A DNA stretch of 64,000 bases, from positions 73,453,106-73,517,105 of the forward strand of contig NW_023601104.1 of assembly GCF_014898055.3 (NCBI RefSeq), written 5' to 3'. The notes beneath the pieces were generated by a model. It did no database searches, had not been told where the DNA came from, and saw nothing but the letters and a program-made list of their open reading frames with translations. Numbering within the stretch: position 1 is the stretch's first letter; the number at the start of each line of letters is the position of its first letter. This document shows, piece after piece, positions 1 to 11,834 of this stretch. The position numbers and the translations under genes are program-made. The stretch comes from Talpa occidentalis. Its lineage: Eukaryota > Chordata > Mammalia > Eulipotyphla > Talpidae.

Positions 1-28
1 CAACCACTGCGCCACCAGGGGAAGCCCA
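1..28 (-). mobile_element. tRNA-derived SINE, head only (cut by window edge)
   Basis: The first bases are the reverse complement of the SINE head seen elsewhere in the window (GGTGGCGCAGTGGTTG, the tRNA A-box region). The rest of the element lies outside the window. Confidence 0.85.
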
Positions 29-229
29 AGTTAGTGCTCTTTATACCCCTTTGTCCCCCCTCCCCATTCCTGGTCTTGCAAAATATGTATGACCAGTTAA
101 TGATTATGTTTATCATCCCTATATCCACCACTGATTTGTCCAGGAGGCAGCCAGTCTAGGTGATAAGGAGTTAAGGTATTCAAACTTTCAACTCTTTTTA
201 ATAGCTTCATTGCATTTCTGTGCACTACT

Positions 230-590
230 TGTTTAGTATTTGATATTTTAACAATATTAATTCTTCCAGTTCATGCACACGGAGTACCGTTCTATTATTC
301 ATGTGTTGCTTCCTGTTTTTCCCTTCAGACCTGCTAGTATTGTAATAGTTCAGGGCTTCTATATTGGGTGCATAAATATTTACAAATGCTGTATCTTTTT
401 GTCTCTTGTACAGTCTTTGTCTTAAAGTCTATTTTTACTGAAACAGGTATTGCTATCCTAACTTCCTTTTGGTTTCCATTTGCATGAAATATCTTTCTAT
501 CACTTCAGTTTTAGTCCATCAGTTTCTTCATATCTGAAGGTAGTCTTCTGTAGGCATCATATAGATGGGTCTTTTTAAAGAAAAGTCTTC
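230..590 (-). mobile_element. Ancient L1 fragments (ORF2, antisense)
   Basis: On the plus strand, TTAACAATATTAATTCTTCC (about 250-275) and TATTGGGTGCATAAATATTT (about 363) are reverse-strand landmarks of L1 ORF2, from the RT and endonuclease regions. They lie closer together than in an intact L1, so the copy is internally deleted. No reading frame survives. Edges are approximate. Confidence 0.7.
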
Positions 591-599
591 ATACGCTGT

Positions 600-875
600 T
601 ATTTGAGTTTTTTACAAGTTCAACTTTTACTAATTTAAATACTTAATAATCTATTAAACTCATGAAGAAGGTTTTCCAGTAAAGAGTACTGGTGGTAGGG
701 AATGTCCTACTAAAATAAACTGAAAGAAAACCACATGACCATGTAGTTTACCAGCAAGAACAGGCACATACTATTATATGAAAATTACCTATCCTATCTA
801 GACCTTCTTATTTAACATCTAAAAATATAAAATGTTAACATTCTGGCTTTTTTTTGAATAATGAAGATAGGTATG
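600..875 (+). repeat. Left arm of a ~270-bp inverted repeat
   Basis: This stretch matches the reverse complement of 3714-3982 over about 270 bp with few differences and one or two short gaps. Shared landmarks include GAGTACTGGTGGTAGGGAAT and GAAAACCACATGACCAT. The similarity stops at about 600 on the outer side and 875 on the inner side. It shows no long ORF and no family I recognise. It could be an inverted duplication or two opposite copies of an unrecognised repeat. Confidence 0.85.
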
Positions 876-2340
876 TTCATCTTTTGTTTTGGTTGTATTT
901 CTCCATTATATTCTGTGGTTGCCTTTGTACATATTCTGTCATGTGTGTTTGCTTTTGTACTTAATAAATTATTGTTCTTGGACAACTCTAGATTCTTAAT
1001 GGACAGAAGGTATTTTATCTTTTTCTAAATTTGTACTTATATTATTTTCCTTGCATTTATTTCTTTGTCCCTGAATAAAACAAATGTCCACTAAAGAATT
1101 TTTAATTAAATATTCTCAAATAATTTAATTTCAGTATTTTTATAGCATATAATATATGCATGTGAAGCTACCAAAGGGTATGCACACAAATATACACAGA
1201 GAACACAGCCTTTGCCCCACCTCACCCAGCCAAAATATATGCACATATACATATGTAAATGTATAGATACACACATCTGTAGATATATTTCTACATAGAT
1301 GTATATTTATATACATCGACATACATTTGAATAAAAAGCTGTGTTTTATATAAATGTACATTTATTCATCAGGATCTTTTTTTTTTCAGCACTGTATTTC
1401 AAAGATCTTTCAATAAAATCACAGTGAAAAAAATTGTTCCTAGAATTCCAGCTTTTCCTGAAATTCATTTAGAAGAGTTAGTGTTCATTCTTGGAATGCC
1501 ATATTTCATTTAGTCTTAAGCCAATTTTGCTTCTGTTTATATCAATCACTGGCATTGTAATTTTGGACCCTTATTTCTGTCCATTGGTTAGTAAATTGGG
1601 GTCAAATCAGTTTCAGGCAATTTTCAATAAACTAGCATCTAATTTTTCATTCCTAGCAATGTTTGATAGAGAAAAAAATACCTTAAAACAAAACTATTTG
1701 TTTTGAAATATTTATTGACAAATCAATTGGATTTATATTGGTGGATCCATAAAATAAATCTACGGAGAAACTATATAAAAAATGAAACCATCACTTTAAA
1801 ATTAGCAAGCATGTACTTTAAAGTGACATTTAAAATTTATATATGATTTATTTTTACATAATAAAAAGTGACAAAACAATATTTTTTATAAATAGTTACA
1901 AACTTTAAGCAGTTTTTTTAAGCCACATTCATTTGTAATTTTATATCACTGGTATTTAAATTATACTTACTATAAAGTATAATTTTAAAGTAAGTCTTCT
2001 GTAAATTTTAAAGGATAAACTGCCTCTAATCTTCTTTGAAAAGTCTTGATGGTGTTTTAACTATTTTAGCCAATCATTTCTTCCAGTAATGTCTTTTTTT
2101 TCTTTTGTTTTTGCTTCATTCAGCATTCCTCTCTTTGAAAAATAATAAAGAAGATAAAAATATCCAAAAGAACTTGTGTCTGTGATGCTTTGATATGTCT
2201 TAACATAGTAAGATATTCTTAATTGTGGGATTTCTCAACTTTATTCAATGCACAAAATGTAAATATCAATTTTATTTGAAATTGGGCGCTCCATCAAAAA
2301 GACTTATACATCAAGATATAAAGCAGAACTATATAATTTC
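876..2340. other. Unassigned AT-rich DNA, spacer of the inverted repeat
   Basis: No gene or confidently recognised repeat was seen. About 1150-1345 is a degenerate TA/CA-rich patch with many ATACAT and ATATGT words. Scattered short ORFs look like chance. The patch at 950-990 holds AATAAA, but there is no mRNA-like context. Confidence 0.5.
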
Positions 2341-2356
2341 AAAAGTAAATCTTGTA

Positions 2357-2621
2357 GGGCCTCCCCGGTGGCGCAGTGGGTTGAGCGCCGTGCTGGGAAG
2401 CTATCCGCAGCCTCTGCAGTAAGGGTTTGATTCCGGACTGGCCAGGGAGAAACTCACATGGCGTGCAGACCTCTCCTGCCGCCTGCTGCTCCCCTCAGCA
2501 GTGTCTTTGGTCTGTCTGCCTGTTATGCTCCCTGCTCTGTCTCTGGTGAATTCTCTAACCCTCCCATGCCTCCGACCTGTACCCCAGTTCTTGTATAAAT
2601 AAATAAAATCTTTTTTTTTAA
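2357..2621 (+). mobile_element. tRNA-derived SINE, full length
   Basis: The head carries an A-box-like GTGGCGCAGTGG, the middle has CTCTCCTGCCGCC..CCCCTCAGCAGTG, and the tail is TAAATAAATAAAATC followed by T and A runs. A perfect 16-bp TSD (AAAAGTAAATCTTGTA) lies at 2341-2356 and 2622-2637, so this is an L1-machinery insertion. Confidence 0.95.
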
Positions 2622-2639
2622 AAAAGTAAATCTTGTATT

Positions 2640-3713
2640 TTTTTTTTTCTTTTTTTGAGCATTTATTCTTTAAGTTATCTAATTCCTCCTTTGGCTTAAG
2701 AGGATGAATTTTAATATCTTCCTCTTTGCAGTATTTTTTTCAGTGATTGCAATTTGCTAAAACATTTCAAAGCAGAAGTTTTTGGTACTCCATCCTGGAG
2801 CATTTGATGAAAGATTCCAACTGATTTTTCAAAACATGCATCCAAGTTTAGATAATTCATTCATAAAAAAGTACTCACTGACTTGTAAGTCACTTAGGTC
2901 GATATACAAAATAATTCTTGAAAGCCTTAAGATAATTTGCTCATGTTAGTTTAGAAGAAGGCATCCCAAAACTTCATCACATGCTTTCTTTACTATTTAG
3001 AAAATAGTAGACCTAAGATAATGCTTACCTTTATAGCCTGCTTTCTGTCTTCCTTATAATGATTTTTAAAAGACAAAAGACAGAAATGCCTATCATGGTG
3101 TTTAATCTCTAAAGGTTTGAAAATATTTTGAGAGGGCATATATTAGGTGAAATGTCACCTTGTTTTTATGTATGAAAATTCTGCTGCCCAGAATAACACC
3201 TTCTACCTATAAGAAGTGAACCATCTTCAGAAGCAAACATCAGACTTTTCTTGGGCACTAAGTTACAGGATAACACCCTCTTATATAAGTAAGTATTTTA
3301 AATGTTCTATAATTTCAGTATGTAACAAAATATGATATGAAAACATAAAGAGATTTAAATGTGTCATCTTGATAGAGGAAGGGGAAAGGGAAAGAGTGGA
3401 TAAGAGCATATAGAGAAGAAAGGTCACTTAAGGGAAAACATTATTTTTTTTGAAAGATAATAGATAGGCTTTTTGATAGTTGTGACAATGTCTGTTTGAG
3501 TACGCTGCCTATTTCTCTAAGATTAGAGTTATTTCTTGGTAGGGCTTTATCAAAATTAAGTTCTTTTGAATTCTTTTTGGAGTCATTGCTTTTAGACAGA
3601 GAAGTGATTTGTGGAACTCAGATGCCTACAGCTGAAAATAATTTTTATGTCATAGTGTTATATAGTGAACCCTTTCAACTGAGCCTGAGATATTGCCAGA
3701 TTTTCTTGGATTT
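2640..3713. other. Unassigned DNA between SINE and right inverted-repeat arm
   Basis: AT-rich sequence with no recognisable gene or repeat. A 93-codon ORF at 3496-3777 runs into the inverted-repeat arm and resembles no protein I know, so I regard it as chance. Confidence 0.45.
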
Positions 3714-3982
3714 GCCTGTCTTCATTATTCAAAACAAAGCCAAAATGTTAACATTTTTATTTTTAGATGTTAAATAAGAAGGTTTAAATAGGTAGTTTTC
3801 ATGTAATAGTATGTGCCTGTTCTGCTGGTAAACTATATGGTCATGTGGTTTTCTTTCAGTTTATTTTAGTAGGACATTCCCTACCACCAGTACTCTATAT
3901 TGGAAAACCTTCATCACGAGCTTAAGAGATTATTAAGTATTTAAATTAGTAAAAGTTGAACTTGTAAAAAACTCAGAATAAT
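3714..3982 (-). repeat. Right arm of the ~270-bp inverted repeat
   Basis: This is the reverse-complement partner of 600-875. The outer edge falls at about 3982, just past CTCAGAATAA, and the inner edge near 3714. Differences between the arms are mostly substitutions plus a short deletion (ACCTATCCTATCTAGACC on the left against the complement of GGTTTAAATAGGT here). This suggests an old event. Confidence 0.85.
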
Positions 3983-5055
3983 TCCCTGTTCATAAGGATT
4001 AAAACAAAATAATTTATAAAATGGATCTAAACATATTAACAAGAATGAAATACAGTATTGTAATATGTCTTGATATTACCACTTTAGTATGTTTATTTCT
4101 TAATTTGTCTAGGAGGATAATACATAATACCCCACTGTAATGGTAATGTTCTTGTTGTGGCCTGAGTAATAATCCTGCAGATTTGGATTAATGAAAGATA
4201 ACCTGTTTTTTAAAATAACTATTGTTTGAAAATTCACTCTCAGAGGAGGAACTTCATATATTATATTCTATTTATTTCTTAATTACTTTATAGTTCTTCA
4301 AACTGAAGTAATTTCCTTAGTAAAGCGAAAATACTTAATTTCAGGTCATAGCTCTTCCACAAATAAGATGTACATCTAAAACAGAAAATTTTTATACTGG
4401 AAAGGCATGTTTGGAGTTGTCATTGTAAGGATGATTAATTGACACTAGTGTTCCTAAAATGGGCAAGATCCAGAAAAGCATGGAGATTATTAATGCAATT
4501 TTATATATGTTAAATTCTGCTTTTGTAAATCACCCTGGTTTGTAAGTTATTCATATCACAAAATTTAATTGTTAACTTTATATAAAGTTGTTGGAATACT
4601 AGAATTATGTTTAAATACAAATATATGCTAAATAGATTCAAGCCATCAGTAATTTAATAATTTGTTCCTCTTTGTTTTTAATCCCAGGTTATATTTAGGG
4701 TTTTGAAACTAAGAGGGCTCTTTTTCAAAACACTTTACATATTATATGAGCTATGTTATAGTGAATCTAATTTTAGTCTGTGTATCATCACATTTCAGAA
4801 GCTGCTAGTTAACCAGGTCGTGATATGTCTTTTTCACACATACAAATATAAAAATAGCATCATATGTATAAAATGTGTTTTTAAAGTGCTTGACAAATAT
4901 TATTTCTTTCTATATTTTATACTCTAAATCTTATTTTCTGCCTTTATTTTATACAGTTTCATTTTTTTCTGTATCTACTTTATCAGACCTACTTGCTTAC
5001 CCTGAAGTAGAACATTTTTGAAGGAAATGAAGGTTTTATGGTATAGTAGAGTCTG
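3983..5055. other. Unassigned AT-rich DNA
   Basis: I see nothing supportable here. There are only short chance ORFs and T-rich runs. Confidence 0.5.
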
Positions 5056-5059
5056 GGAA

Positions 5060-5300
5060 AATAATTGACATAAGCAAGGCAGTGTAGTACAAAAGAAATA
5101 AGTTCAGATTCTAGTTTGACAACTTGGATTGAAATTGTTGTCTTCCACTTAACCAGGCTACTTAATAACTGTGCCTCAGTTTCCATATCTGTGGAATTGG
5201 ATTATAACCTCACCTACCACATAGGGTAGAGACTTAATTGATACAAGTTGATACAAGCTCTTAAAACAGATTCTGCTAAGCAGAAGGCACTTAATTTTTG
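5060..5300 (+). repeat. MIR SINE fossil
   Basis: Contains the MIR core in sense: a diverged AACTGTGCCTCAGTTTCC (5167-5184), then TCTGTGGAA and TAACCTCACCTACCACATAGG. These follow the order of MIR (first the 'CTCAGTTTCC' stretch, then the 'CCTACCTCATAGG' stretch). Edges are approximate. Confidence 0.8.
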
Positions 5301-5796
5301 TAATTTGAGACATTCAGATAATATGAGAAGGTGCTATACATACTTTATCAGAGTAGTTCTCAAACTATTCTACTCTTTGGGGCACATTTTGTTGTACAAA
5401 TATAAAGAATATCTTAAATTGTATGTTTCTATTGATATATATATTGATAACTGATAGATTGTGACTTATTAGAATAGGAGAAAGACCCAGAAGTTTGCAT
5501 TTTTAGGAGTAAAATAGATAAAACTGGTATAGCTTTTTTAAAATTTTCCTTGAGTTTCAGAAAATGTAACAGTTACACTGTTAATGGGTATAAGTTGATG
5601 CATTGGATAACACGGTTGCTTTGTAAATCATACAAACTTTGTAAAGAATTTTGGCATTTCTATTGAATTATAAAAATACTTTATTAAATAATTACATTTT
5701 GATCATTCAAAGTTATAAAAATGTGTTATGATTTGACTCAATAATTCCATTTTGATCATTTTCCCTAAGGATAATCCAAAAGGTTATATGAATTTG
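5301..5796. other. Unassigned AT-rich DNA
   Basis: No gene or repeat recognised. It ends at the TSD of the next SINE. Confidence 0.45.
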
Positions 5797-5813
5797 TCCT
5801 TCCAAATTTTTAT

Positions 5814-6087
5814 TTATTTATTTTTTAAAAGATTTATTTATTTATACAAGAGCTGGGGTACAAGTGAGAGGTGTGGGAGGGTGAGAATTCACCAGAGACA
5901 GAGTGGGGAGCAGAACAGGCAGACAGACCAAAGACACTGCTGAGGGGAGCTGAGGCAGGCGAGACAGGAAAGGTCTGCCCCACAATGTGGGTTTCTCCCT
6001 GGCTGGCAGGGAATCGAACCCATGCTGCAGAGGCTGCAGACAACTTCACAGTGTGGCGCTCAACCCACTGCGCCACCAGGGAGGCCC
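5814..6087 (-). mobile_element. tRNA-derived SINE, full length
   Basis: On the minus strand it has the GGCCTCCCTGGTGGCGCAG head, a perfect B box (GGGTTCGATTCCC, complement of 6009-6023) and a TATAAATAAATAAATC tail. The TSD TCCTTCCAAATTTTTAT at 5797-5813 recurs at 6088-6104 with one mismatch. Confidence 0.95.
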
Positions 6088-6104
6088 TCCTCCCAAATTT
6101 TTAT

Positions 6105-6772
6105 ATCAAACATGACAATATCTAAATACAGATTACTTCATACATTATTGTTGATCTGTTTGTAGATCATTATTTAACTATTAAAATTTATAATTGTGAA
6201 TATAACAGTATCATAGGAAAATATATAGACAATTAAAAAGCATAATTGATATTTGTGCACTTCATTTGCAAGTGTGTAAAAATATAACTAGACAAGTGTA
6301 CAAAGAATAAAAAAAATATGTTTTATTGTAAAATAGTTGGCCCAGCATTAATTAAAAAGGGGGGAAGGATATATGTATAAACCCATTTTAAACTATGTAC
6401 ATAATGTATTAATTAAATTAAATGAATTATCCTTTTAGACTTAGCTTTCTTTTTATTGTTTGCATCTCCCAAGATAAAACAAAACTTTATAGATTTTATT
6501 GTAAACCACCTTCCTACATAGTAAAAGGAATTTGGTCTTCTCTGGTCTATTTGTTGACTAAAGATCAGACTTCAGGAATGCTTCTGACTCTCAAAGAGAG
6601 AGAAAATGCTTTAATTATAAGCACCATTTTACTACTTAACAGTAAGATTTAATGATTGGTTTCTACTTATGCTGATATAGGAAAAGACATCTGACAGGCA
6701 TTAATTGAGGACTTAACACTTTATATATATGCCATAAACAAAACACAGCCAGCAAGTATAAATTTTGTATCT
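6105..6772. other. Unassigned AT-rich DNA
   Basis: No gene or repeat recognised. ORFs here are short and AT-driven. Confidence 0.45.
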
Positions 6773-6787
6773 CTTGCTAATATCTCT

Positions 6788-7048
6788 CTTTTTTATTTAT
6801 TTATTTATTTATTTATTTATTTGCTTAGAAGAATTAGGGTGTAGGCCAGAGATGTGGGGGATGAGAGGATTCACCAGAGACAGAGTGAGGAGCAGAACAG
6901 GCAGATTTACTGCAATACACTGCTGAGGGGAGCAGTGGGCGAGACAGGAGAGGTCTGCAATGCTATATGTGGGTTAGCTCCCTGACTGAGATTGAATTCA
7001 GGCCGTTGTGGTGATAGTGCTGAGACTTAACCCACCAGAGGGGCCTCC
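6788..7048 (-). mobile_element. tRNA-derived SINE, variant-head subfamily
   Basis: Minus-strand SINE with a long (TTTA)n tail at 6791-6822. Its head reads GTTAAGTCTCAGCACTATC instead of GTTGAGCGC followed by the GCGAAGCTG stretch. The flanks CTTGCTAATATCT (6773) and CTTGCTGGTATCT (about 7048) form a diverged TSD. It is older than the copies with perfect TSDs. Confidence 0.9.
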
Positions 7049-7059
7049 TTGCTGGTATC

Positions 7060-7790
7060 TTTTAATGAATGAATAATCAATTTAATGACAGTTTTGATTG
7101 CAAATGGTGATAAAACAGAAATTAAGATCACATGATAAAAGAAAGGTTCTACTTTCTGTCAGCCACGTTACTTTATATACTTTCTTGTGTTATAGCTTGA
7201 GTCTTAAAGTTTTCTGGACTATCATTCTAAGAAAAAGCTAATCTGACAAGTTATTTTTATCAATCAGGAAGAAACAGAGAAGTCATCTAAAATTGGCTTA
7301 TTCAATAAAAGAAGTATGTTGGTTTACAAAATGTGGCCAATTTATAGGTTAGACTTCAAATATGGTTTGAACCTGAAATAATTAATACTGCAAGTTCTCA
7401 GGATTATATCTGTCAGTAGAAACATAACAACAGAAATGGCGGGATCTTAAAATTCATAAAAGGCAGGTGTTAACTGAATTCGCAGCAAATTCTAACTGGA
7501 AGATGGTGGTGTTATAAGAATGAGTTCTGATGGAAATGAGTTCTGATGGAAATTATTTTTAGTATCAATAATGAGCAAATCAAGCCTGTTATGAATCCTT
7601 TTTATATATTTTGTACTTAATTGCAGTTACAAAGGGCAGTCTTCTTCCAGAGATATTATGGAATCCCTTAATTATTTGTTGAAGAATGGATAGTCAGTGT
7701 GCTGGTTGATATGATGATTTTATATTACTACTAGTTTGTATCTATATACCATAGTTCCTCTTTTGAGGTCAGATATTTCATAAAAGGTAA
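7060..7790. other. Unassigned DNA
   Basis: No gene or repeat recognised. A local duplication of GAGTTCTGATGGAAAT lies at 7522-7552. Confidence 0.45.
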
Positions 7791-7805
7791 TATTGAGAAA
7801 TCTTT

Positions 7806-8058
7806 TTTAAGATTTATTTATTTATGCATAGAAGAACTGGGGTGTAAGCTAGAGGTGCGGGGAACAGGGGTGAAAAGATTCACCAGAGACAGAGTGGGGA
7901 CCACAACAGGATGATTTATTAAAATACACTGCTAAGGGGAGCAGCGGGACCGGAGAGGTCTGCTGTGCCATGTGTGGGTTAGCTCCCTGGCTGGTGATCA
8001 ATTCAGGCTGCTGAGGTGATAGTGCTGAGACTTAACCCTTAGGACACCAGGGAGGCCC
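7806..8058 (-). mobile_element. tRNA-derived SINE, variant-head subfamily
   Basis: Same variant head as the copy at 6788 (the complement of GATAGTGCTGAGACTTAACC is visible at 8017-8036). The flanks TATTGAGAAATCTT (7791) and TATTGAAAAAATCTT (8061) form a diverged TSD. Confidence 0.9.
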
Positions 8059-8119
8059 AGTATTGAAAAAATCTTAAAAGATAGTATCAAAAAATTCTTG
8101 AGAAATAAATATACTTAAG

Positions 8120-8297
8120 GGCCTCCCCTGGTGGCGCAGGCAGTTGAGCACTGCTCTGTGAAGCTGTCTGCAGCCTCTGCAGCGCCAGTTCGATCCCGGC
8201 CTGCCGGTGAGGGTCCCAAGTGGCGCGGCAGACCTCTCCTGTCGCGCCCCCACTGCTCCCCTCAGCAGTGTAAAAAAAAGAAAAAAAAAAAAAAAGA
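8120..8297 (+). mobile_element. tRNA-derived SINE, 3'-truncated with A-rich tail
   Basis: The head and B-box region (AGTTCGATCCC) are normal, but the element stops at CCCCTCAGCAGTGT (8275) and passes directly into a 20-plus-base A-rich run. The usual 3' half with the (TAAA)n tail is absent. No clear TSD was found. Confidence 0.85.
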
Positions 8298-8459
8298 GAG
8301 AAAATCCTTACTTGTTTCCCAAACTTCTAGAAACAGTTTACTGATCCATCTATTAAAAAAATTGTGAGCAAATATTTGTTAATGTGAAAAGTTTAAATCT
8401 CACCTTAAAAACCAAAGCAAGTTGAATAGATTATATCATTTAGGTATTATATGATTTAA

Positions 8460-8700
8460 TTTGAGGTGATAGAAATCTAAAAGTAGGGGAGTCTAGGGGA
8501 GAAGGTTACTGGATAGGGGCATATAGAAACTTTCTGAGGTGATGGAAATAGTCTATATCTTGTTTGGGTGTTTTACAAGTATATAAAATTGTCAGAGCTC
8601 ATTGAACATAACACCTAAGTTTGTTACTTTTTTTTGTATGTTAACATCATATAAGAGTTTGAATATGATCACTTTAGCAATGATAAAGAAAATAAAATAC
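8460..8700 (+). mobile_element. Ancient L1 3' UTR fragment (sense)
   Basis: GGTTACTGGATAGGGGCATA, followed by TTTCTGAGGTGATGG and then a GTTTTACAAGTATATAAA stretch, follows the 3' UTR pattern of old mammalian L1s (L1M type) in sense. Confidence 0.65.
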
Positions 8701-8769
8701 ATGAAAAATAAATGTTATGTCTTTTGTGGGCACTGATAGTCAATGGGTTTACAGAAAAAGAAAATTACC

Positions 8770-9460
8770 ATTTTTCAAAATGAGGTATAATTGACCTATA
8801 ACATTACATTAGTTTCAGGTATAGAACATAATGATTTAATATTTGTATATATTACAAAATAATCGTCACAGTAAGTCAAGTTAATGTCCATCCCTGCAAA
8901 TAGTTTTTTTCTCATGATGAAAACTTTTAAATTCTACTCTCAATAACTTCTAGTATGAAATGACCACTATATTAGTAACCTTCATACTGTATGTACTATA
9001 GATAACTTATTTAATTGTAAGTTTGTGCCTTGTGGTGACCTTCATTCTTTTTGCCTACCCTACCATCACTGACCCCTGACCACTGGCAATCACAAATCTG
9101 TTGTCTATATCCATGAGTTTGTTTTTCTTTCTTATTTTCTAAGATTGCACATATAAGTGAGATCATACAGTATTTGTTTTTCAATGACTTATTTATAATA
9201 CCTTCAGGGTTCATCCATATAGTTACTAATGGCAAGATTTCATTCTTTTTTGTAACTGGGTATTATTCTACCATGTATATATATATATATATATATATAT
9301 TCCATATTTTCATTATTCATTAATCTACTGATGGACACTTAGGTTATTTCCATGTCTTGCATGTTGTAAATAATGCAGCAATGAATATGGGATACATTTT
9401 TTTTTTCAAGTTTGCATTTTTATTTTCTTTGGATAAATACCCAGAAGTGCTAAGTTGAAT
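8770..9460 (-). mobile_element. Ancient L1 3' end (antisense)
   Basis: The plus strand shows antisense L1 3'-end landmarks: GAGGTATAATTGACCTATAA (8782), GCACATATAAGTGAGATCAT (9147), GGTTCATCCATATAG and CTGATGGACACTTAGG. The minus-strand ORF at 9011-9235 is a decayed ORF2 terminus plus UTR. The 9276-9300 stretch is an embedded (TA)n run. Confidence 0.85.
9276..9300. repeat. (TA)n microsatellite
   Basis: About 12 uninterrupted TA units inside the antisense L1 fragment. Confidence 0.95.
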
Positions 9461-9479
9461 CATATGATATCAAGTGATC

Positions 9480-10260
9480 CTAGTAGGAAAATTTCTCATA
9501 TATGCTATTTTTATATGCTCTCCCATCAAGGGTTGTATAAAGCAGTGAAAACCCCTTCAACTTTACCTGATACTATTTTAATGTATCAAAGCCCATCAAC
9601 TAGCATCATCAGGACTATCATGTACTCTATCCTGATTATATGTAATATTGATTGCTATAACAAGGGAGCATGGACACTGGAGGAACTGGGGTGCCATAGT
9701 AAGAGGGACTTCCTAGGGATTGATCATAGGATTTAAACCTGTCACTAAATGTGTTGCCCTATTACTCAGTTTTACAGGGCTCTGCCTGGGTCCCTCCCTT
9801 TGTGCTAGCCACCTAAAAACCCTCTCAAGGTCTTAAAACAGGTCTTAAAACCCTCTCAAGGTGTTATAAGACTCATCTATTGGTTCCTGAACATCTCTCT
9901 GGAATCACTGGTCCTTCATGGCCTGAGTTCCATTGTTTGAATACCATAATTTTATGTATTTTGCCTGACATGTTAGTTTTTTAGGCAGAAAGGGAAAATC
10001 TAGTCTCTGTTATCCCATCTTAGTTAGAAGCCAAAATTCTGATATTGTTTTTAAAAGAAAATATTGAAGGATGATGTGTGGGTAGTCAAAAAATGTTAGT
10101 TTGCCAGTGCTTATTTGGAAGGCATTAAAGGCTAAATGACAGAAGAAAGGTTATATTAAAATAGTCATAAGTATTTTTTAAACTTTCTCTAATAGTTTCT
10201 GATCTGTGGGAAAAAGGCATTTTAGCTAATTTGTTCTAAATGGTACTAATTAATATGTAC
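9480..10260. other. Probable old L1-like DNA, unresolved
   Basis: The stretch CTGTTATCCCATCTTAG near 10010 resembles motifs of old L1 untranslated regions, but I cannot place it firmly. A local duplication of AAAACCCTCTCAAGGT lies at 9817-9863. No gene was seen. Confidence 0.35.
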
Positions 10261-10269
10261 TAAATAATA

Positions 10270-10385
10270 GCTGCCTGTCAATTAATTAATAGCAAGCTCT
10301 TTGAGATTTAATTATGAACATCTTACATATTTTCTTTCACGTATTGAATGCTTGCTAAATATATGTTGAATAAATGTTTCCAGAA
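10270..10385 (+). repeat. L2 3'-end fossil
   Basis: AGCAAGCTCTTTGAG, then TGAATGCTTGCTAAATATATG and GAATAAATG, follows the order of the L2 3' terminus in sense. Confidence 0.55.
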
Positions 10386-10619
10386 TCAGAGACTTAGCAT
10401 TTCTTTGTAGAATTCATAATATTTATCCCCTCTCTGAGCTTAATTAAGATCCATTTCCAGGTAAGATAACTTATGCTTATTTATATATTGTCAAGAAAAT
10501 TAGTGATTTTATAATGCAGATGTTAATTTTTCACTTATTTTTAAAAGTCTATTCTTTATGTAAGTATTTCATTATGTTGTGAGTAAGCTAATTATCAATT
10601 TTATGTCTCTAAATATTCA

Positions 10620-10800
10620 CTCATTCACTAAAAATTTTGAGCACTCACTTTAGTTAGACAGACTAATATGATTCTTATTGTTTTGAAGCTTATAGACTAG
10701 TGGGAAAGGCACATACTATCAAATAATCACTCTAATTTATACATAACTGTAAGCTGAGATAACTACAGCAAAGTTAACAACGAACTTGTTAAAACAGAAA
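10620..10800 (+). repeat. Ancient mammalian repeat fragment, class not assigned
   Basis: CATTCACTAAAAATTTTGAG, then GAAGCTTATAGACTAGTGGG, follows a common mammalian-wide repeat (an ATTTATTGAGCACC-like stretch followed by GAGCTTACATTCTAGTGGG). I do not assign a family name. About 10801-11080 holds nothing I recognise. Confidence 0.5.
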
Positions 10801-11089
10801 AAAAATCAGTTAACCCACATAGATAAGAATGTGTCTTGGATGGTATTACCAAAGGTAATTTATCATGTTGCTTATCTTTATAAACAACAAAGATATGTTT
10901 TTATAAAAACATTAAAGCATGTATTAATTTTGGTAGTTATAATTTTGAGTTGTTTTGATAGTAGATTATTGAGTACCAATTAGTTATTGAATTCTCCCTG
11001 GTTATTGTACAAATTTTTCCATCATTGTCCCTAATTTTAGCACATGAAATAACCACCCACCTAATTATTGAATTCTCAAAGCTAGGAAA

Positions 11090-11830
11090 TAATCTTGTTT
11101 TTTGTCTCTTTACTTAACTATTATTACTACCACCACTGCCACCCAATTTATTCCATTACCAAATCATCTCAGTTTGACCTCCAAAATACTATTAAATCTA
11201 TTAATTTTTTCTTTTCTATCACCATCCTTGTTCAAGCCACTATCATTAATATTACAGTACTTTTAAATATGTGTTTCCATTCATTTTATCATTTAATTCA
11301 TTCTTGATCAACAGTTGAAGAAATCTTTTGTAATCAGATCATGAAATTTCTCTTCTTAAAACCCTTTAATGGATTTCAATAATATTCAGAATAAGATCCT
11401 TTCTATTAAAGATTAAATAATATTCCCTGTGATCTGATTCCTAGACTCTCTAATCTTATCTCATTACTTATTTTTTTTCTATCACTCTGTTCATATAAAC
11501 TATTGTGATTTCCTTTTTATTACGATTTTTTTTTGTTCAAAGCCCCTTTTTATTGGTACTTATTGGTACTTATTCACTTATTGCTATCCTGTCTTTTCAC
11601 ACAACTGATGCACGTATGTTTATTCATGTCACCTCTTCAGATAGACTTTCTCAAAAACCTTGCATAACTTCTCTTTGTAATTTTACAGCATTGGCCTGGA
11701 TTATTCTATTAATTTGCTGTCTTATTTGATTTTTATCTTCCCTTATAAGTTTGGTAAGAAGTGCAATTTTATTCTGTTTTTATTTATTTTACCTAGAAGA
11801 ATATTGGCACTTTGGCTTATCAGTAATTTT
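11090..11830 (+). repeat. L2 LINE fossil (3' part, sense)
   Basis: L2 landmarks occur in order: AAACCCTTTAATGGATT (11359), GTGATCTGATTCCTAGAC (11430), ATTCATGTCACCTCTTCAGA (11620) and a decayed terminal section. Reading frames are destroyed. Confidence 0.65.
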
Positions 11831-11834
11831 TTTT

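Noticed and set aside
600..3982. Autonomous DNA transposon with the inverted repeats as its termini
   Set aside because: The spacer holds no transposase-like ORF, only a SINE and AT-rich DNA, and no target duplication flanks the outer ends. This remains possible only for a non-autonomous foldback element.
5834..6125. 80- and 84-codon ORFs on both strands
   Set aside because: Both lie within a tRNA-derived SINE. The same peptide-like strings (MAQ..VE, LSAASAA) recur in every copy of the SINE, for example at 8131 and 39670.
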